Assembly: GCA_003564915.1 (NCBI GenBank) | Contig: PXDX01000056.1 | Coordinates: 1-29,797 of the forward strand | Source of the DNA: a candidate division WWE3 bacterium | Lineage (GTDB): Bacteria > Patescibacteriota > WWE3 > UBA101185 > UBA10185 | Reading direction: 5' to 3' | DNA length: 29,797 bases | Shown here: positions 7,251 through 14,695 of the stretch, one piece after another | Position numbering within the stretch: position 1 is the first letter of the stretch | How the letters are laid out: each line of letters starts with the position of its first letter | Notes under the pieces: generated by a model | Told to the model about the DNA's origin: nothing | Database searches by the model: none | Seen by the model: only the letters and a program-made list of their open reading frames with translations | Program-made: the position numbers and the translations under genes

Positions 7251-7568
7251 ATGAAAATAAGAAAAGGAGATAAAGTAAAAGTTATATCAGGTAAAGATAA
7301 GGGCAAAATAGGCGAAGTATTAATGGTTCTTAAGGATGACAACAAAGTTGTGGTTTCCGATGTTAACCAGGTAAAGAAGCATATTAAACCCGGTCAATTG
7401 AATGAGGAAGGGGGCATTGTTGAATTGGAGAAGCCTATAGATGCCTCAAATGTTATGTACTATAACGAGAAAATAGAACAGCCTGTAAGAATAGGATATA
7501 AATTTATTGAAGGAAAAAAGAGGCGAGTGTGTAAGAAAACAGGAGACGTTATAGACCTAAAGGAATAA
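7251..7568 (+). CDS. rplX: 50S ribosomal protein L24 (uL24)
   Basis: L24 initiates large-subunit assembly. The 105-aa product begins MKIRKGDKVKVISGKDKGK, a KOW motif, and continues VNQVKKHIKP and GIVELEKPIDASNVM, then RIGYKFIEGKKRRVCKKTGDVI. A TTG at 7242 would overlap rplN but adds only three residues; the ATG is preferred. Confidence 0.96.
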   Translation: MKIRKGDKVKVISGKDKGKIGEVLMVLKDDNKVVVSDVNQVKKHIKPGQLNEEGGIVELEKPIDASNVMYYNEKIEQPVRIGYKFIEGKKRRVCKKTGDVIDLKE

Positions 7569-7572
7569 TAAT

Positions 7573-8118
7573 ATGTCATCAAGATTACAGGAAAGATATA
7601 AAAATGAAGTAGTTCCCGAGTTGGTAAAGGAGTTGGGTTTAAATAATCCCCTTGAGGCACCGAAAATATTGAAGGTTTCGGTCAACTCCGGTATTGGAGA
7701 ATTCCGGGATAGTAAAGAAGCCGTAAATTCCTTTGTTGAGGAAATGACACAACTGTTGGGACAAGTTCCCAATGTTAGAGTATCTCGTAAGGCGATTTCC
7801 GGTTTTAAGCTAAAAAAAGGAGATGTAGTGGGGTTGTCCGCTACATTAAGAGATGAGAAAATGTGGTCTTTTCTAGATAAACTTGTTAATATCGTTCTGC
7901 CTCGTGTGAGAGACTTCAGAGGTTTGAGTGTGTCGGCTTTTGACTCAAACGGAAATTATTCCGTTGGCTTAACCGATCACACAATTTTTCCTGAAGTTAA
8001 TCCGAACAACGTTAAAGCAAGTAGAAGTTTGCAGATTAATATCGTTACAAGCGCTGAGGATAGGGAAGGGAGCTTTCTTTTACTGAAAAAATTAGGATTT
8101 CCCTTTAAGGAGGAATAA
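7573..8118 (+). CDS. rplE: 50S ribosomal protein L5 (uL5)
   Basis: L5 binds 5S rRNA in the central protuberance. The 181-aa product has LQERYKNEVVPELVKELG, KILKVSVNSGIGE, a loop with AISGFKLKKGDVVGLSATLR, FLDKLVNIVLPRVRDFRG and YSVGLTDHTIFPEV, all family-specific. Ribosome site AAGGAAT upstream. Spacing to neighbours is 4 and 3 nt. Confidence 0.97.
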   Translation: MSSRLQERYKNEVVPELVKELGLNNPLEAPKILKVSVNSGIGEFRDSKEAVNSFVEEMTQLLGQVPNVRVSRKAISGFKLKKGDVVGLSATLRDEKMWSFLDKLVNIVLPRVRDFRGLSVSAFDSNGNYSVGLTDHTIFPEVNPNNVKASRSLQINIVTSAEDREGSFLLLKKLGFPFKEE

Positions 8119-8121
8119 TAT

Positions 8122-8307
8122 ATGGCAAAAAAAGCATTGATCGAGAAACATAAAAAAGAAAAGAAATTTCCTGTTAGGGAGTACAATCGCTGTGAGATCT
8201 GCGGTAGCCCTCGAGGCTATATGCGCCGGTTTAAGATTTGTAGAAAATGTTTTAGGGAATTAGCTCACAAAGGAGTACTTCCCGGGGTAAGAAAGGCCAG
8301 TTGGTAA
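8122..8307 (+). CDS. rpsZ: 30S ribosomal protein S14, zinc type (uS14)
   Basis: This is the short zinc-binding form of S14 (61 aa). The four zinc ligands are Cys24, Cys27, Cys40 and Cys43, in CEIC and CRKC, followed by the typical FRELAHKGVLPGVRKASW ending. AAGGAGG precedes the start. The stop overlaps the rpsH ATG (TAATG). It is the only S14 gene in the window. Confidence 0.96.
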   Translation: MAKKALIEKHKKEKKFPVREYNRCEICGSPRGYMRRFKICRKCFRELAHKGVLPGVRKASW

Positions 8308-8705
8308 TGAGTGTAGATACAATAGCGAATATGCTTAGTACAATAAAGAACGCTTACTCTGTAGGTAAAGAGTTTATTGAGGTACCCTATTCCAGGGAAA
8401 ATGAGGAGATTGCGAAGATCTTCAAAAACCATGGCTTTATAGGTGATATAAAGGTATTTAAAGATAAAGAAAGATCGCATAAAGGATTGCATCTTGATCT
8501 TTCCTATGAGAATGGAAGACCTGCTATTACTGATGCTAAGAGGTTATCACGGCCCGGAAGAAGGAAATATCGTGGTGCGGACGAGTTGCGTCCTGTTAAA
8601 AGCGGATACGGTCTATTAGTTGTTTCTACTTCTCGAGGAATAATGAGCGGTGAAGAGGCCCGTAAAAAAAGGCTTGGAGGAGAACTTATTTGTAAGGTGT
8701 GGTAA
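8307..8705 (+). CDS. rpsH: 30S ribosomal protein S8 (uS8)
   Basis: S8 organises the central domain of 16S rRNA. The start at ATG 8307 gives 132 aa beginning MSVDTIANMLSTIKNAYSVG. Also present are ENEEIAKIFKNHGFI, RPGRRKYRGADELRPVKSGYGLLVVSTSRGIM-type core, and the ending GGELICKVW. The overlap with rpsZ implies coupled translation. Confidence 0.96.
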   Translation: MSVDTIANMLSTIKNAYSVGKEFIEVPYSRENEEIAKIFKNHGFIGDIKVFKDKERSHKGLHLDLSYENGRPAITDAKRLSRPGRRKYRGADELRPVKSGYGLLVVSTSRGIMSGEEARKKRLGGELICKVW

Positions 8706-8707
8706 AT

Positions 8708-9253
8708 ATGTCAAGAATTGGTAAAAAGCCCATTGAGATTCCCAAGGATGTTAAGATAGATATCGCTAAAGATGCTATAGGAGTAAACGGGCCGAAAGGA
8801 AATTTACAAGTTCCAGTACCATCAGGTATTCAAGTTTCAAAGGAAGAAGATACCTTAATCCTAAAGGTTGACGATGCTTCACTAAGTCCGCTCTGGGGAC
8901 TTACTCGCTCCCTTATAGCAAATGCGATTATAGGAGTTACGGAAGGGTTTGAGAAAGACCTGGTTCTTGAAGGAGTTGGGTATAGAGTAAAAAAAGAAGG
9001 CGAGAAAATTTCGTTGACCTTAGGTTTTTCTCATCCTGTAGAAGTCATACCTCCTGAAGGTATAGAATTTGAAATTGAAGACAATAAGCATATCAAGATA
9101 AAAGGAATAGATAAGCACCTTGTAGGATTAACTGCTGCTAAAATAAGGCAATTGCGTAAGCCGGAACCTTATAAAGGTAAGGGAATTAGATATTCCGATG
9201 AAGTAGTAAGGAGAAAGCCCGGAAAATCCTTGGCCGGAGCTTCAACAATGTAA
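8708..9253 (+). CDS. rplF: 50S ribosomal protein L6 (uL6)
   Basis: L6 lies near the factor-binding site. The 181-aa product starts MSRIGKKPIEIPKDVKIDI and has the duplicated fold, with LEGVGYRVKKEGEKISLTLGFSHPV and the signature KPEPYKGKGIRYSDEVVRRKPGK. A GTG at 8699 would overlap rpsH; the ATG is preferred on family alignment. Confidence 0.96.
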   Translation: MSRIGKKPIEIPKDVKIDIAKDAIGVNGPKGNLQVPVPSGIQVSKEEDTLILKVDDASLSPLWGLTRSLIANAIIGVTEGFEKDLVLEGVGYRVKKEGEKISLTLGFSHPVEVIPPEGIEFEIEDNKHIKIKGIDKHLVGLTAAKIRQLRKPEPYKGKGIRYSDEVVRRKPGKSLAGASTM

Positions 9254-9256
9254 ATT

Positions 9257-9613
9257 ATGTATAAAATAATGCCTAAGACAACAAAAGAACGTCGAACCAA
9301 AAGATCACGTACTTCCGTGGCAAGATCTGAAGAGAGACCCCGAGTTACGGTATTTAGATCCAATAAATATATTTATAGCCAGATAGTTGACGATGAAACA
9401 GGTACGACTTTGGTTACTATTGATGATATTTCCAGGGATGCCCATAAAGGGAAAACCAAAAAGGAGGCCGCCAAGGAGTTAGGTAAAACGCTTGCCGAAA
9501 GGGCGTTGGAAAAGGATATCAAGGAGGTCGTCTTTGATAAGGGATCTTATAAATATCACGGAAGAGTGAAAAGTTTCGCCGAAGGCGCTAGGGAAGGAGG
9601 TCTGATCTTTTAA
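9257..9613 (+). CDS. rplR: 50S ribosomal protein L18 (uL18)
   Basis: L18 binds 5S rRNA with L5. The product has the basic N-terminus (KTTKERRTKRSRTSVA), RPRVTVFRSNKYIYSQIVDD, KKEAAKELGKTLAERALEK and the ending YHGRVKSFAEGAREGGLIF. The listed start gives 118 aa; ATG 9269 (MPKTTKERRTKR) gives 114 aa and fits the family as well. Neither start has a Shine-Dalgarno. Confidence 0.94.
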   Translation: MYKIMPKTTKERRTKRSRTSVARSEERPRVTVFRSNKYIYSQIVDDETGTTLVTIDDISRDAHKGKTKKEAAKELGKTLAERALEKDIKEVVFDKGSYKYHGRVKSFAEGAREGGLIF

Positions 9614-9614
9614 A

Positions 9615-10067
9615 ATGGCTGGAAGAGGGTTTGTTCAAGACAAGGAATTTTTAGAGGAGGTTATAGATATTAAGAGAGTCTCCAAGAAAACAAAGGGAGG
9701 GGATCAGATGGGATTTACTGCTTTGGTTGTCATAGGAAATAAGAAGGGAACTGTAGGAACAGGTTTGGCTAAATCACGTGATGTAGTTTCGGCAATTAAA
9801 AAAGCTATGAGATACGCACATAGGAATAAGGTGGATCTCAATACTTCGGAAAATACAATAGCTCATGAAGTAGAAGCCAAATACGGCGGTTCGCATGTTT
9901 TAATAAAACCCGCTCCTGAAGGCTCAGGTCTTATTGCGGGCGGTGCTGTTAGGACGGTTTTGGAACTGGCGGGTGTTAAGGATGCTTCGGCAAAAATGCT
10001 GGGAAGCGGAAATAAAACCTCCAGTGTAAGATGTACGATCAAGGCATTGCAAAAACTAAAGGCGTAA
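9615..10067 (+). CDS. rpsE: 30S ribosomal protein S5 (uS5)
   Basis: S5 lies at the mRNA entrance and affects decoding fidelity. The 150-aa product contains DIKRVSKKTKGGDQMGFTALVVIGN, GTGLAKSRDVVSAIKKAM, and the second-domain signature APEGSGLIAGGAVRTVLELAGV, then KMLGSGNKTSSV. It is somewhat shorter than the E. coli protein at both ends. The next gene is rplO after 19 nt; there is no rpmD. Confidence 0.97.
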   Translation: MAGRGFVQDKEFLEEVIDIKRVSKKTKGGDQMGFTALVVIGNKKGTVGTGLAKSRDVVSAIKKAMRYAHRNKVDLNTSENTIAHEVEAKYGGSHVLIKPAPEGSGLIAGGAVRTVLELAGVKDASAKMLGSGNKTSSVRCTIKALQKLKA

Positions 10068-10086
10068 TTATCTAGTAAACATAAAA

Positions 10087-10536
10087 ATGGATTTAAGTAA
10101 GTTAGAAGAACAAAAAGGAAAAAAGAAAAAGGCTAAGCGCGTAGGCAGAGGTGGCGGAAGCGGTAAAGGTATGCATACTGTGGGAAGAGGCCAGAAAGGA
10201 CAGCTTTCCAGGTCCGGAGGAAAGCCTCCGTTTGGGTTTGAGGGAGGGCAGGTACCCTTATACAAGAAATTGCCTCAAATTGGGGGATTTCGTAATCCTA
10301 GGTCCCGCAGGATAGTTGCTGTTGGATTGGAGATATTCAATACATTTAGGAAAGGCAGTACTATAGTTCCCGAGGATTTGGTCGAGAAGGGAATCATTAA
10401 AGTGGTTCCAAAACACGGTGTCAAGATACTAGCCAACGGAGAACTCAAAAAAGAGCTTAAATTTAAGGGTTTTCTCATGTCTTTGGAGGCGGAGAGAAAA
10501 ATCAAAAAATCAGGTTCCGAGATCCTAGATGCTTAA
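10087..10536 (+). CDS. rplO: 50S ribosomal protein L15 (uL15)
   Basis: L15 is a late-assembly large-subunit protein. The 149-aa product has the glycine-rich basic N-terminus (RVGRGGGSGKGMHTVGRGQKG) with SGGKPPFGFEGGQVPLYKKLPQIGGF and the C-terminal globular domain. It directly follows rpsE, so L30 (rpmD), usually between them, is absent. The last 8 nt overlap secY. No Shine-Dalgarno is seen. Confidence 0.96.
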   Translation: MDLSKLEEQKGKKKKAKRVGRGGGSGKGMHTVGRGQKGQLSRSGGKPPFGFEGGQVPLYKKLPQIGGFRNPRSRRIVAVGLEIFNTFRKGSTIVPEDLVEKGIIKVVPKHGVKILANGELKKELKFKGFLMSLEAERKIKKSGSEILDA

Positions 10537-11785
10537 AATTTTTAAGAACGTAGAGATAAGAAACAAGATTCTATTCACTCTCTTTGTGGTGGTGCTTTTT
10601 AGGATATTGGCTCATATTCCGGTACCCGGAGTGGATACACAAACTATTAGGGCGTTTTTAGAACAGAGTCAAGTTTTAGGTCTTTTTGACCTCTTTAGCG
10701 GTGGGGCATTCAGAAATTTTTCGATTGTGACCTTAGGAGTAGGTCCTTACATTAATTCACAGATCATATTCCAGCTCTTGACCATGGTTGTACCTTCCAT
10801 TGAAGAACTCTCCAAAGAAGGTGAGTATGGAAGAGAAAAGTTGAACATGTACACTAAACTGTTGACCCTTCCTCTAGCTCTTCTACAAGCATATGGGATG
10901 TATTTTCTCTTAAGTCGTCAGGATGTATTGGCCTTTCAGGATTTTCTGACAATTTTGGTCATGCTGCTTACTTTAGTAGGAGGAACAATGTTGCTCACCT
11001 GGATAGGGGATCTCGTGACAGAGTATGGTATTGGGAATGGAATTTCGGTCTTGATTTTTATAGGAATCATAAGTAGATTACCGTCCTCTGCGATTCAACT
11101 TTATTTTACCGCGGTTTTTGGTGATTTTATCTTCGCGTTGCTTTTCTTGATCCTATCTCTTATTGTACTTATCGGAGTGGTTTTGGTAAATGAAGGTACA
11201 CGCAATGTAGCTATAGAATATGGGAGAAGAGGGACCACTTCCTCAAAAGTTACGAACTATCTTCCCATTAAGGTAAATCAAGCGGGAGTTATTCCGATCA
11301 TATTCGCGGTTTCATTGGTATCTGTTCCGTCCCTTTTGGCAGGGCCTTTTCAAGCTTCAGGTAACGCATTGATTCAATCCGTGGGTGATTTTCTCTTCTT
11401 GAATTTTCATCATGAATCCCTTCCTTACAATCTATTTTACTTCTTTTTGGTTTTTGGATTCACTTTTTTCTACACTTCGGTACAGTTTGACCCTGAGAAG
11501 ATTGCGGATGACGTTAAAAGAAGGGGAGGATTTATCCCCGGAATCAGACCCGGAAAGTCAACTAAACGCTTTATTCAAGGGATAGTTACCAGATTAACCT
11601 TTTGGGGAGCAATATTTTTAGGCTTTATCGCAATATTACCTTATATTATGCAAACCATCATTGGCTTGCCCGGCCTTTCCGTAGGAGGAACCGGACTCCT
11701 TATTGCTGTATCGGTAGTTTTGGAGACTGTAAGGCAGTTGGATTCACTCAGAGCAACAAGGGATTACAGCAGTTACCTACGCTAA
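10529..11785 (+). CDS. secY: Protein translocase subunit SecY
   Basis: SecY is the channel of the general secretion pathway in the inner membrane. The 418-aa product has the expected ten hydrophobic segments. Recognisable motifs include the plug region PGVDTQTIR...LFDLFSGGAF, VTLGVGPYINSQIIFQLL, TWIGDLVTEYGIGNGISVLIFIGI, the cytoplasmic RRGTTSSKVTNYLPIKVNQAGVIPIIFA and the C5 loop NPEKIADDVKRRGGFIPGIRPGK-like sequence (here DPEKIADDVKRR). It begins inside the end of rplO, as in the classic spc operon. Confidence 0.97.
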   Translation: MLKIFKNVEIRNKILFTLFVVVLFRILAHIPVPGVDTQTIRAFLEQSQVLGLFDLFSGGAFRNFSIVTLGVGPYINSQIIFQLLTMVVPSIEELSKEGEYGREKLNMYTKLLTLPLALLQAYGMYFLLSRQDVLAFQDFLTILVMLLTLVGGTMLLTWIGDLVTEYGIGNGISVLIFIGIISRLPSSAIQLYFTAVFGDFIFALLFLILSLIVLIGVVLVNEGTRNVAIEYGRRGTTSSKVTNYLPIKVNQAGVIPIIFAVSLVSVPSLLAGPFQASGNALIQSVGDFLFLNFHHESLPYNLFYFFLVFGFTFFYTSVQFDPEKIADDVKRRGGFIPGIRPGKSTKRFIQGIVTRLTFWGAIFLGFIAILPYIMQTIIGLPGLSVGGTGLLIAVSVVLETVRQLDSLRATRDYSSYLR

Positions 11786-11799
11786 TTTTAAACTCCCTA

Positions 11800-11808
11800 T
11801 GATATACT
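11800..11808 (+). promoter_or_regulatory. Extended -10 promoter of the YbaB gene, leaderless
   Basis: TGA-TATACT ends exactly 6 nt before the ATG at 11815, so transcription should begin at the start codon itself. No -35 match is seen at 17 nt; the TGn extension may compensate. Confidence 0.55.
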
Positions 11809-11814
11809 TTTCTT

Positions 11815-12078
11815 ATGTTGGATAAATTCAAGGAAATGAATGAGCTGCGAAAAGCTCAATCTAAAATCAAAAAACAGCTGGAGGAAATAAGTATTTCTGA
11901 TTCCTCGGGTGATTATGAGGTACGTGTACGCGGTGATAAGAAAATCGAGTCCATTCGTGTTGATGGTGAGGAGAATAAAGAGTTAAGGAATCTTCTTAAT
12001 TCAGTAATGAAGGAAGTCGACAAAAAAGTGCAGAAGAAGATGCGGGGGCAGCTTTCGGATTTAGGTTTCGGACTATAG
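11815..12078 (+). CDS. YbaB/EbfC-family nucleoid-associated protein
   Basis: This 87-aa protein matches the YbaB/EbfC family: MLDKFKEMNELRKAQSKIKKQLEEI is the N-terminal helix, followed by a beta segment (YEVRVRGDKKIESIRVD) and a C-terminal helix (LRNLLNSVMKEVDKKVQKKM). Family members form dimers that bind DNA. The family gene is usually beside dnaX and recR; here it lies between secY and adk. It has its own leaderless promoter and adk follows after 3 nt. Confidence 0.85.
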   Translation: MLDKFKEMNELRKAQSKIKKQLEEISISDSSGDYEVRVRGDKKIESIRVDGEENKELRNLLNSVMKEVDKKVQKKMRGQLSDLGFGL

Positions 12079-12081
12079 AAT

Positions 12082-12696
12082 ATGGTAATACTTATGATGG
12101 GTCCGCAGGGTTCCGGAAAGGGTACTGTCGGCCGGAAATTATCTTCTCATCTAGACCTCCCGATACTAGAGGTTGGTAAATTACTCAGGGATCTTCCTAC
12201 CGATGATTATAGATATTCCACGATCAATGAGGCAATGAAGCGAGGAGAATTAGCTCCAGTTGATAAGGTCGCATCTATTTTAAAAGATAGAATAAAGGAG
12301 GCTGGGTATGCGAATGGCTTTATTTTGGATGGTTGGTGTCGTCAGCTTGAGGACATAAAAGAATTTGATCCTCAGCCCGATATTGTGTTGGTTCTTGATA
12401 TACCCAGAGAGACTTCTATAGAAAGGATAACGGGCAGGAGGATATGTACATCCGATGGAAAAGTTTATAACATAAACACTCTCCCTAGAGAACTTCTTGA
12501 TGAATGCGAGGGTGAGCTGGTTCAACGCGAGGATGATACCGAAAGAGCTGTAAATCGCCGTCTTAATGACTATTACAGTCTTACGAAAAAGGTTTTAGAT
12601 CTCTATAAGGATAAAGGGATCTTGAAAGTAGTTGACGCATCCGGACTTCCGGAGGAAGTTTTTAGAAACGCCCTTTTTGCTTTAGAGGGGATATAG
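12082..12696 (+). CDS. adk: Adenylate kinase, with unusual motifs
   Basis: Adenylate kinase interconverts ATP, AMP and ADP. The P-loop GPQGSGKGT (7-15) is intact. The AMP-site motif normally written DGFPRT reads DGWCRQ (83-88), keeping the Arg. The LID (about 118-153) begins GRRICTSDGKVYN and ends CEGELVQREDDTERAVNRRL; only two of the four zinc Cys positions remain (Cys122, Cys142), so zinc binding is probably lost. The 204-aa length is near normal. It sits in the canonical secY-adk-map-infA order, apart from the YbaB insertion. Confidence 0.92.
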   Translation: MVILMMGPQGSGKGTVGRKLSSHLDLPILEVGKLLRDLPTDDYRYSTINEAMKRGELAPVDKVASILKDRIKEAGYANGFILDGWCRQLEDIKEFDPQPDIVLVLDIPRETSIERITGRRICTSDGKVYNINTLPRELLDECEGELVQREDDTERAVNRRLNDYYSLTKKVLDLYKDKGILKVVDASGLPEEVFRNALFALEGI

Positions 12697-12712
12697 CAGA
12701 TATTTATAAACG

Positions 12713-13441
12713 ATGAACTCCCGGAAATTCAAAGCTATGATAAGGGCTGGAAAAATAAGCTCTACTACTCTAAAGAAGGTCTTGTCAGAAATTAAGCCCG
12801 ACATCAGTCTTCTTGAACTTGATGAAATTGCTGAAGAGAGCATTCTATCTTTGGGGGGTAAGCCTGCGTTCAAAAAAGTAAGAGGATACTCACATGCAAC
12901 CTGCATAAACGTGAATGAAGGAATTGTCCATGGAATTCCGAATAGTTATAAGTTGAAGAAAGGGGATCTTGTTTCGGTTGACCTAGGAGTTTTATGTAAA
13001 GGATATAACTCCGATCAGTGTTGGACCGTAGAAGTGGAAACAAACACTCAGGGTAAGTTTTTACAAGCAGGAGTTGATGCATTGAATTCGGCTTTAAAAC
13101 AGGTTAAGGTCGGTAATAGAGTTGGAGATATATCTCATGCGATTCAGTCCAAGATAGAGAAAAGGGGTTATCATGTTTCTAGGGACCTTGTTGGCCATGG
13201 TGTAGGGAAAGAAATTCACGAGGCTCCTCAAATACCGTGTTACGGCTCTCTCGGAACAGGCCCGTTCTTAAAGGAAGGAATGACTTTAGCTATTGAAGTG
13301 ATATACTCTGTAGATAGTTCAGATATTGCTATACTTGAGGACGATTGGACCGTTGTGAACGCTGATGGAAAACTATCGGCTGTTTTTGAACATACGGTAG
13401 GTGTGACATCGGGAGATCCTGTGGTTTTCACCGAATTTTAA
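12713..13441 (+). CDS. map: Type I methionine aminopeptidase
   Basis: This enzyme removes N-terminal Met from nascent proteins. The five metal ligands are all present: Asp90, Asp101, His162, Glu195 and Glu226, and the substrate-binding His73 (IVHGIP). At 242 aa it is a bare catalytic domain without an N-terminal zinc finger. TATTTA ends 6 nt before the ATG with a weak TTGCTT 18 nt further up, so it may have a leaderless promoter inside the end of adk as well as reading from upstream. Confidence 0.96.
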   Translation: MNSRKFKAMIRAGKISSTTLKKVLSEIKPDISLLELDEIAEESILSLGGKPAFKKVRGYSHATCINVNEGIVHGIPNSYKLKKGDLVSVDLGVLCKGYNSDQCWTVEVETNTQGKFLQAGVDALNSALKQVKVGNRVGDISHAIQSKIEKRGYHVSRDLVGHGVGKEIHEAPQIPCYGSLGTGPFLKEGMTLAIEVIYSVDSSDIAILEDDWTVVNADGKLSAVFEHTVGVTSGDPVVFTEF

Positions 13442-13451
13442 GTAAATTAAG

Positions 13452-13480
13452 TTGACCAGATACGCGGGATTTGTTAGTAT
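13452..13480 (+). promoter_or_regulatory. Promoter of infA (TTGACC-N17-TAGTAT)
   Basis: TTGACC (13452-13457) and TAGTAT (13475-13480) are 17 nt apart in the map-infA gap. The start would be near 13487, giving a 12-nt leader without a Shine-Dalgarno. It would drive the infA-rpmJ-rpsM-rpsK-rpsD-rpoA-rplQ block. Confidence 0.65.
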
Positions 13481-13498
13481 CTACCCTGTTATTGAAAC

Positions 13499-13723
13499 AT
13501 GAGTAAGGATATAGTAGAAAAAGACGCTGTAGTTACCAAGGCATTGACTGGAGGAATGTTTAGGTTAAAACTAGAGGATACGGAGGAGGAAGCCCTAGGC
13601 ACAATTTCGGGGAAAATAAGAAAATTTAGGATCAGAATACTGCCTGGAGATAGGGTTAAAGTAGAATTCTCCCCGCATGATCTGGAGAGAGGCAGAATAA
13701 CCTACAGATATAGAGCTAAATAA
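13499..13723 (+). CDS. infA: Translation initiation factor IF-1
   Basis: IF-1 occupies the A site during initiation. The 74-aa product is a single S1-type OB fold with MFRLKLEDTEEEALGTISGKIRKFRIRILPGDRVKVEFSPHDLERGRITYRYR; the ending is the family signature (normally DLTKGRITYR). It starts a transcription unit with its own promoter and is followed by rpmJ after an AAGGAG ribosome site. Confidence 0.95.
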   Translation: MSKDIVEKDAVVTKALTGGMFRLKLEDTEEEALGTISGKIRKFRIRILPGDRVKVEFSPHDLERGRITYRYRAK

Positions 13724-13734
13724 TAAGGAGAAAA

Positions 13735-13851
13735 ATGAAAGTAAGACCATCGGTAAAAAAAAGATGCAAAGATTGCAGAATCATAAGAAGAAACAGGGTT
13801 TTGTATGTCTATTGTGAAAGGAATCCTAGACATAATCAAAGGCAAGGATAG
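13735..13851 (+). CDS. rpmJ: 50S ribosomal protein L36, zinc type (bL36)
   Basis: This 38-aa gene begins MKVRPSVKKRCKDCRIIRR and ends in TAG. It has the zinc ligands Cys11, Cys14, Cys27 and His33 of the C+ type L36. AAGGAG lies 5 nt before the ATG. The position between infA and rpsM is the canonical one. Confidence 0.96.
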   Translation: MKVRPSVKKRCKDCRIIRRNRVLYVYCERNPRHNQRQG

Positions 13852-13854
13852 TGT

Positions 13855-14241
13855 ATGGCACGTGTAGTTGGTGTAGAAATACCTGATGATAAAAAGGTAA
13901 AAATATCTCTTACTTACGTTAAGGGGATAGGAGATTCTTTAGCTTTGGAAGTTCTGGATAAAGCCGATATTGATCCGGAGACAAGGGTTAGAGATCTAGA
14001 TGAAAAAGCACTTGCCTCCTTGAATAAGACTATTCTGGATATGGAAATTCCGGTTGAGGGAGAGTTGAACAGGATGGTCAGACAGAACATAAAACGACTT
14101 CAGGATATTGATAGTTATAGAGGTATTAGGCATAAAGTAGGGCTTCCCGTGAGAGGGCAGCGTACCAGTCGGAATGCCCGTACACGAAAGGGTAAGAAGA
14201 AAACCGTAGGAGGATTAAAGAGAAAACTTACTAAAACATAG
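13855..14241 (+). CDS. rpsM: 30S ribosomal protein S13 (uS13)
   Basis: S13 contacts the P-site tRNA and the large subunit. The 128-aa product starts MARVVGVEIPDDKKVKISLTYVKGIG, has the helix-hairpin-helix, and ends with IDSYRGIRHKVGLPVRGQRTSRNARTRKGKKKT, the diagnostic basic tail. It follows rpmJ after 3 nt. A 44-nt AT-rich gap separates it from rpsK. Confidence 0.97.
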   Translation: MARVVGVEIPDDKKVKISLTYVKGIGDSLALEVLDKADIDPETRVRDLDEKALASLNKTILDMEIPVEGELNRMVRQNIKRLQDIDSYRGIRHKVGLPVRGQRTSRNARTRKGKKKTVGGLKRKLTKT

Positions 14242-14285
14242 TAAGAGCGTAATTTTGAATTTTTTAGTTATTAAATACATTAGTT

Positions 14286-14693
14286 ATGGCAATAAAGACA
14301 AAGATAAAGAAAAAAAGCAAGCCTAGAAAGAAAGCTTCTGGAGGTGTGCCGAAATCCGGAAGAGCCTATATTTCGGCGGGATTCAACAATACTTTAGTTA
14401 CTATAACCGATGCCGAAGGCAACACCTTATTTACCGGCAGCGCCGGCGCCTCCGGTTTTAAAGGTTCAAGGAAATCAACACCTTATGCAGCTTCCACTGC
14501 TGCCGAAGAAACAGCCAAAAAAGCTTTGGATGCGGGTATGGAGGAAGTTGCCGTTGTGGTTAAGGGTCCTGGTTACGGAAGAATTTCCGCCATTAAGTCG
14601 CTCAAGAGCGCGGGTTTGAAGATTGTATCAATTTCGGATGTCACCCCAATACCTCATAACGGTTGCAGACCAAAGAAAGAGAGAAGGGTTTAA
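14286..14693 (+). CDS. rpsK: 30S ribosomal protein S11 (uS11)
   Basis: S11 lies in the platform near the Shine-Dalgarno duplex. The 135-aa product has the basic N-terminus, AYISAGFNNTLVTITDAEGN, GASGFKGSRKSTPYAASTAAEETAKKA and the C-terminal signature SISDVTPIPHNGCRPKKERRV. No Shine-Dalgarno is visible upstream. Confidence 0.97.
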   Translation: MAIKTKIKKKSKPRKKASGGVPKSGRAYISAGFNNTLVTITDAEGNTLFTGSAGASGFKGSRKSTPYAASTAAEETAKKALDAGMEEVAVVVKGPGYGRISAIKSLKSAGLKIVSISDVTPIPHNGCRPKKERRV

Positions 14694-14695
14694 AT

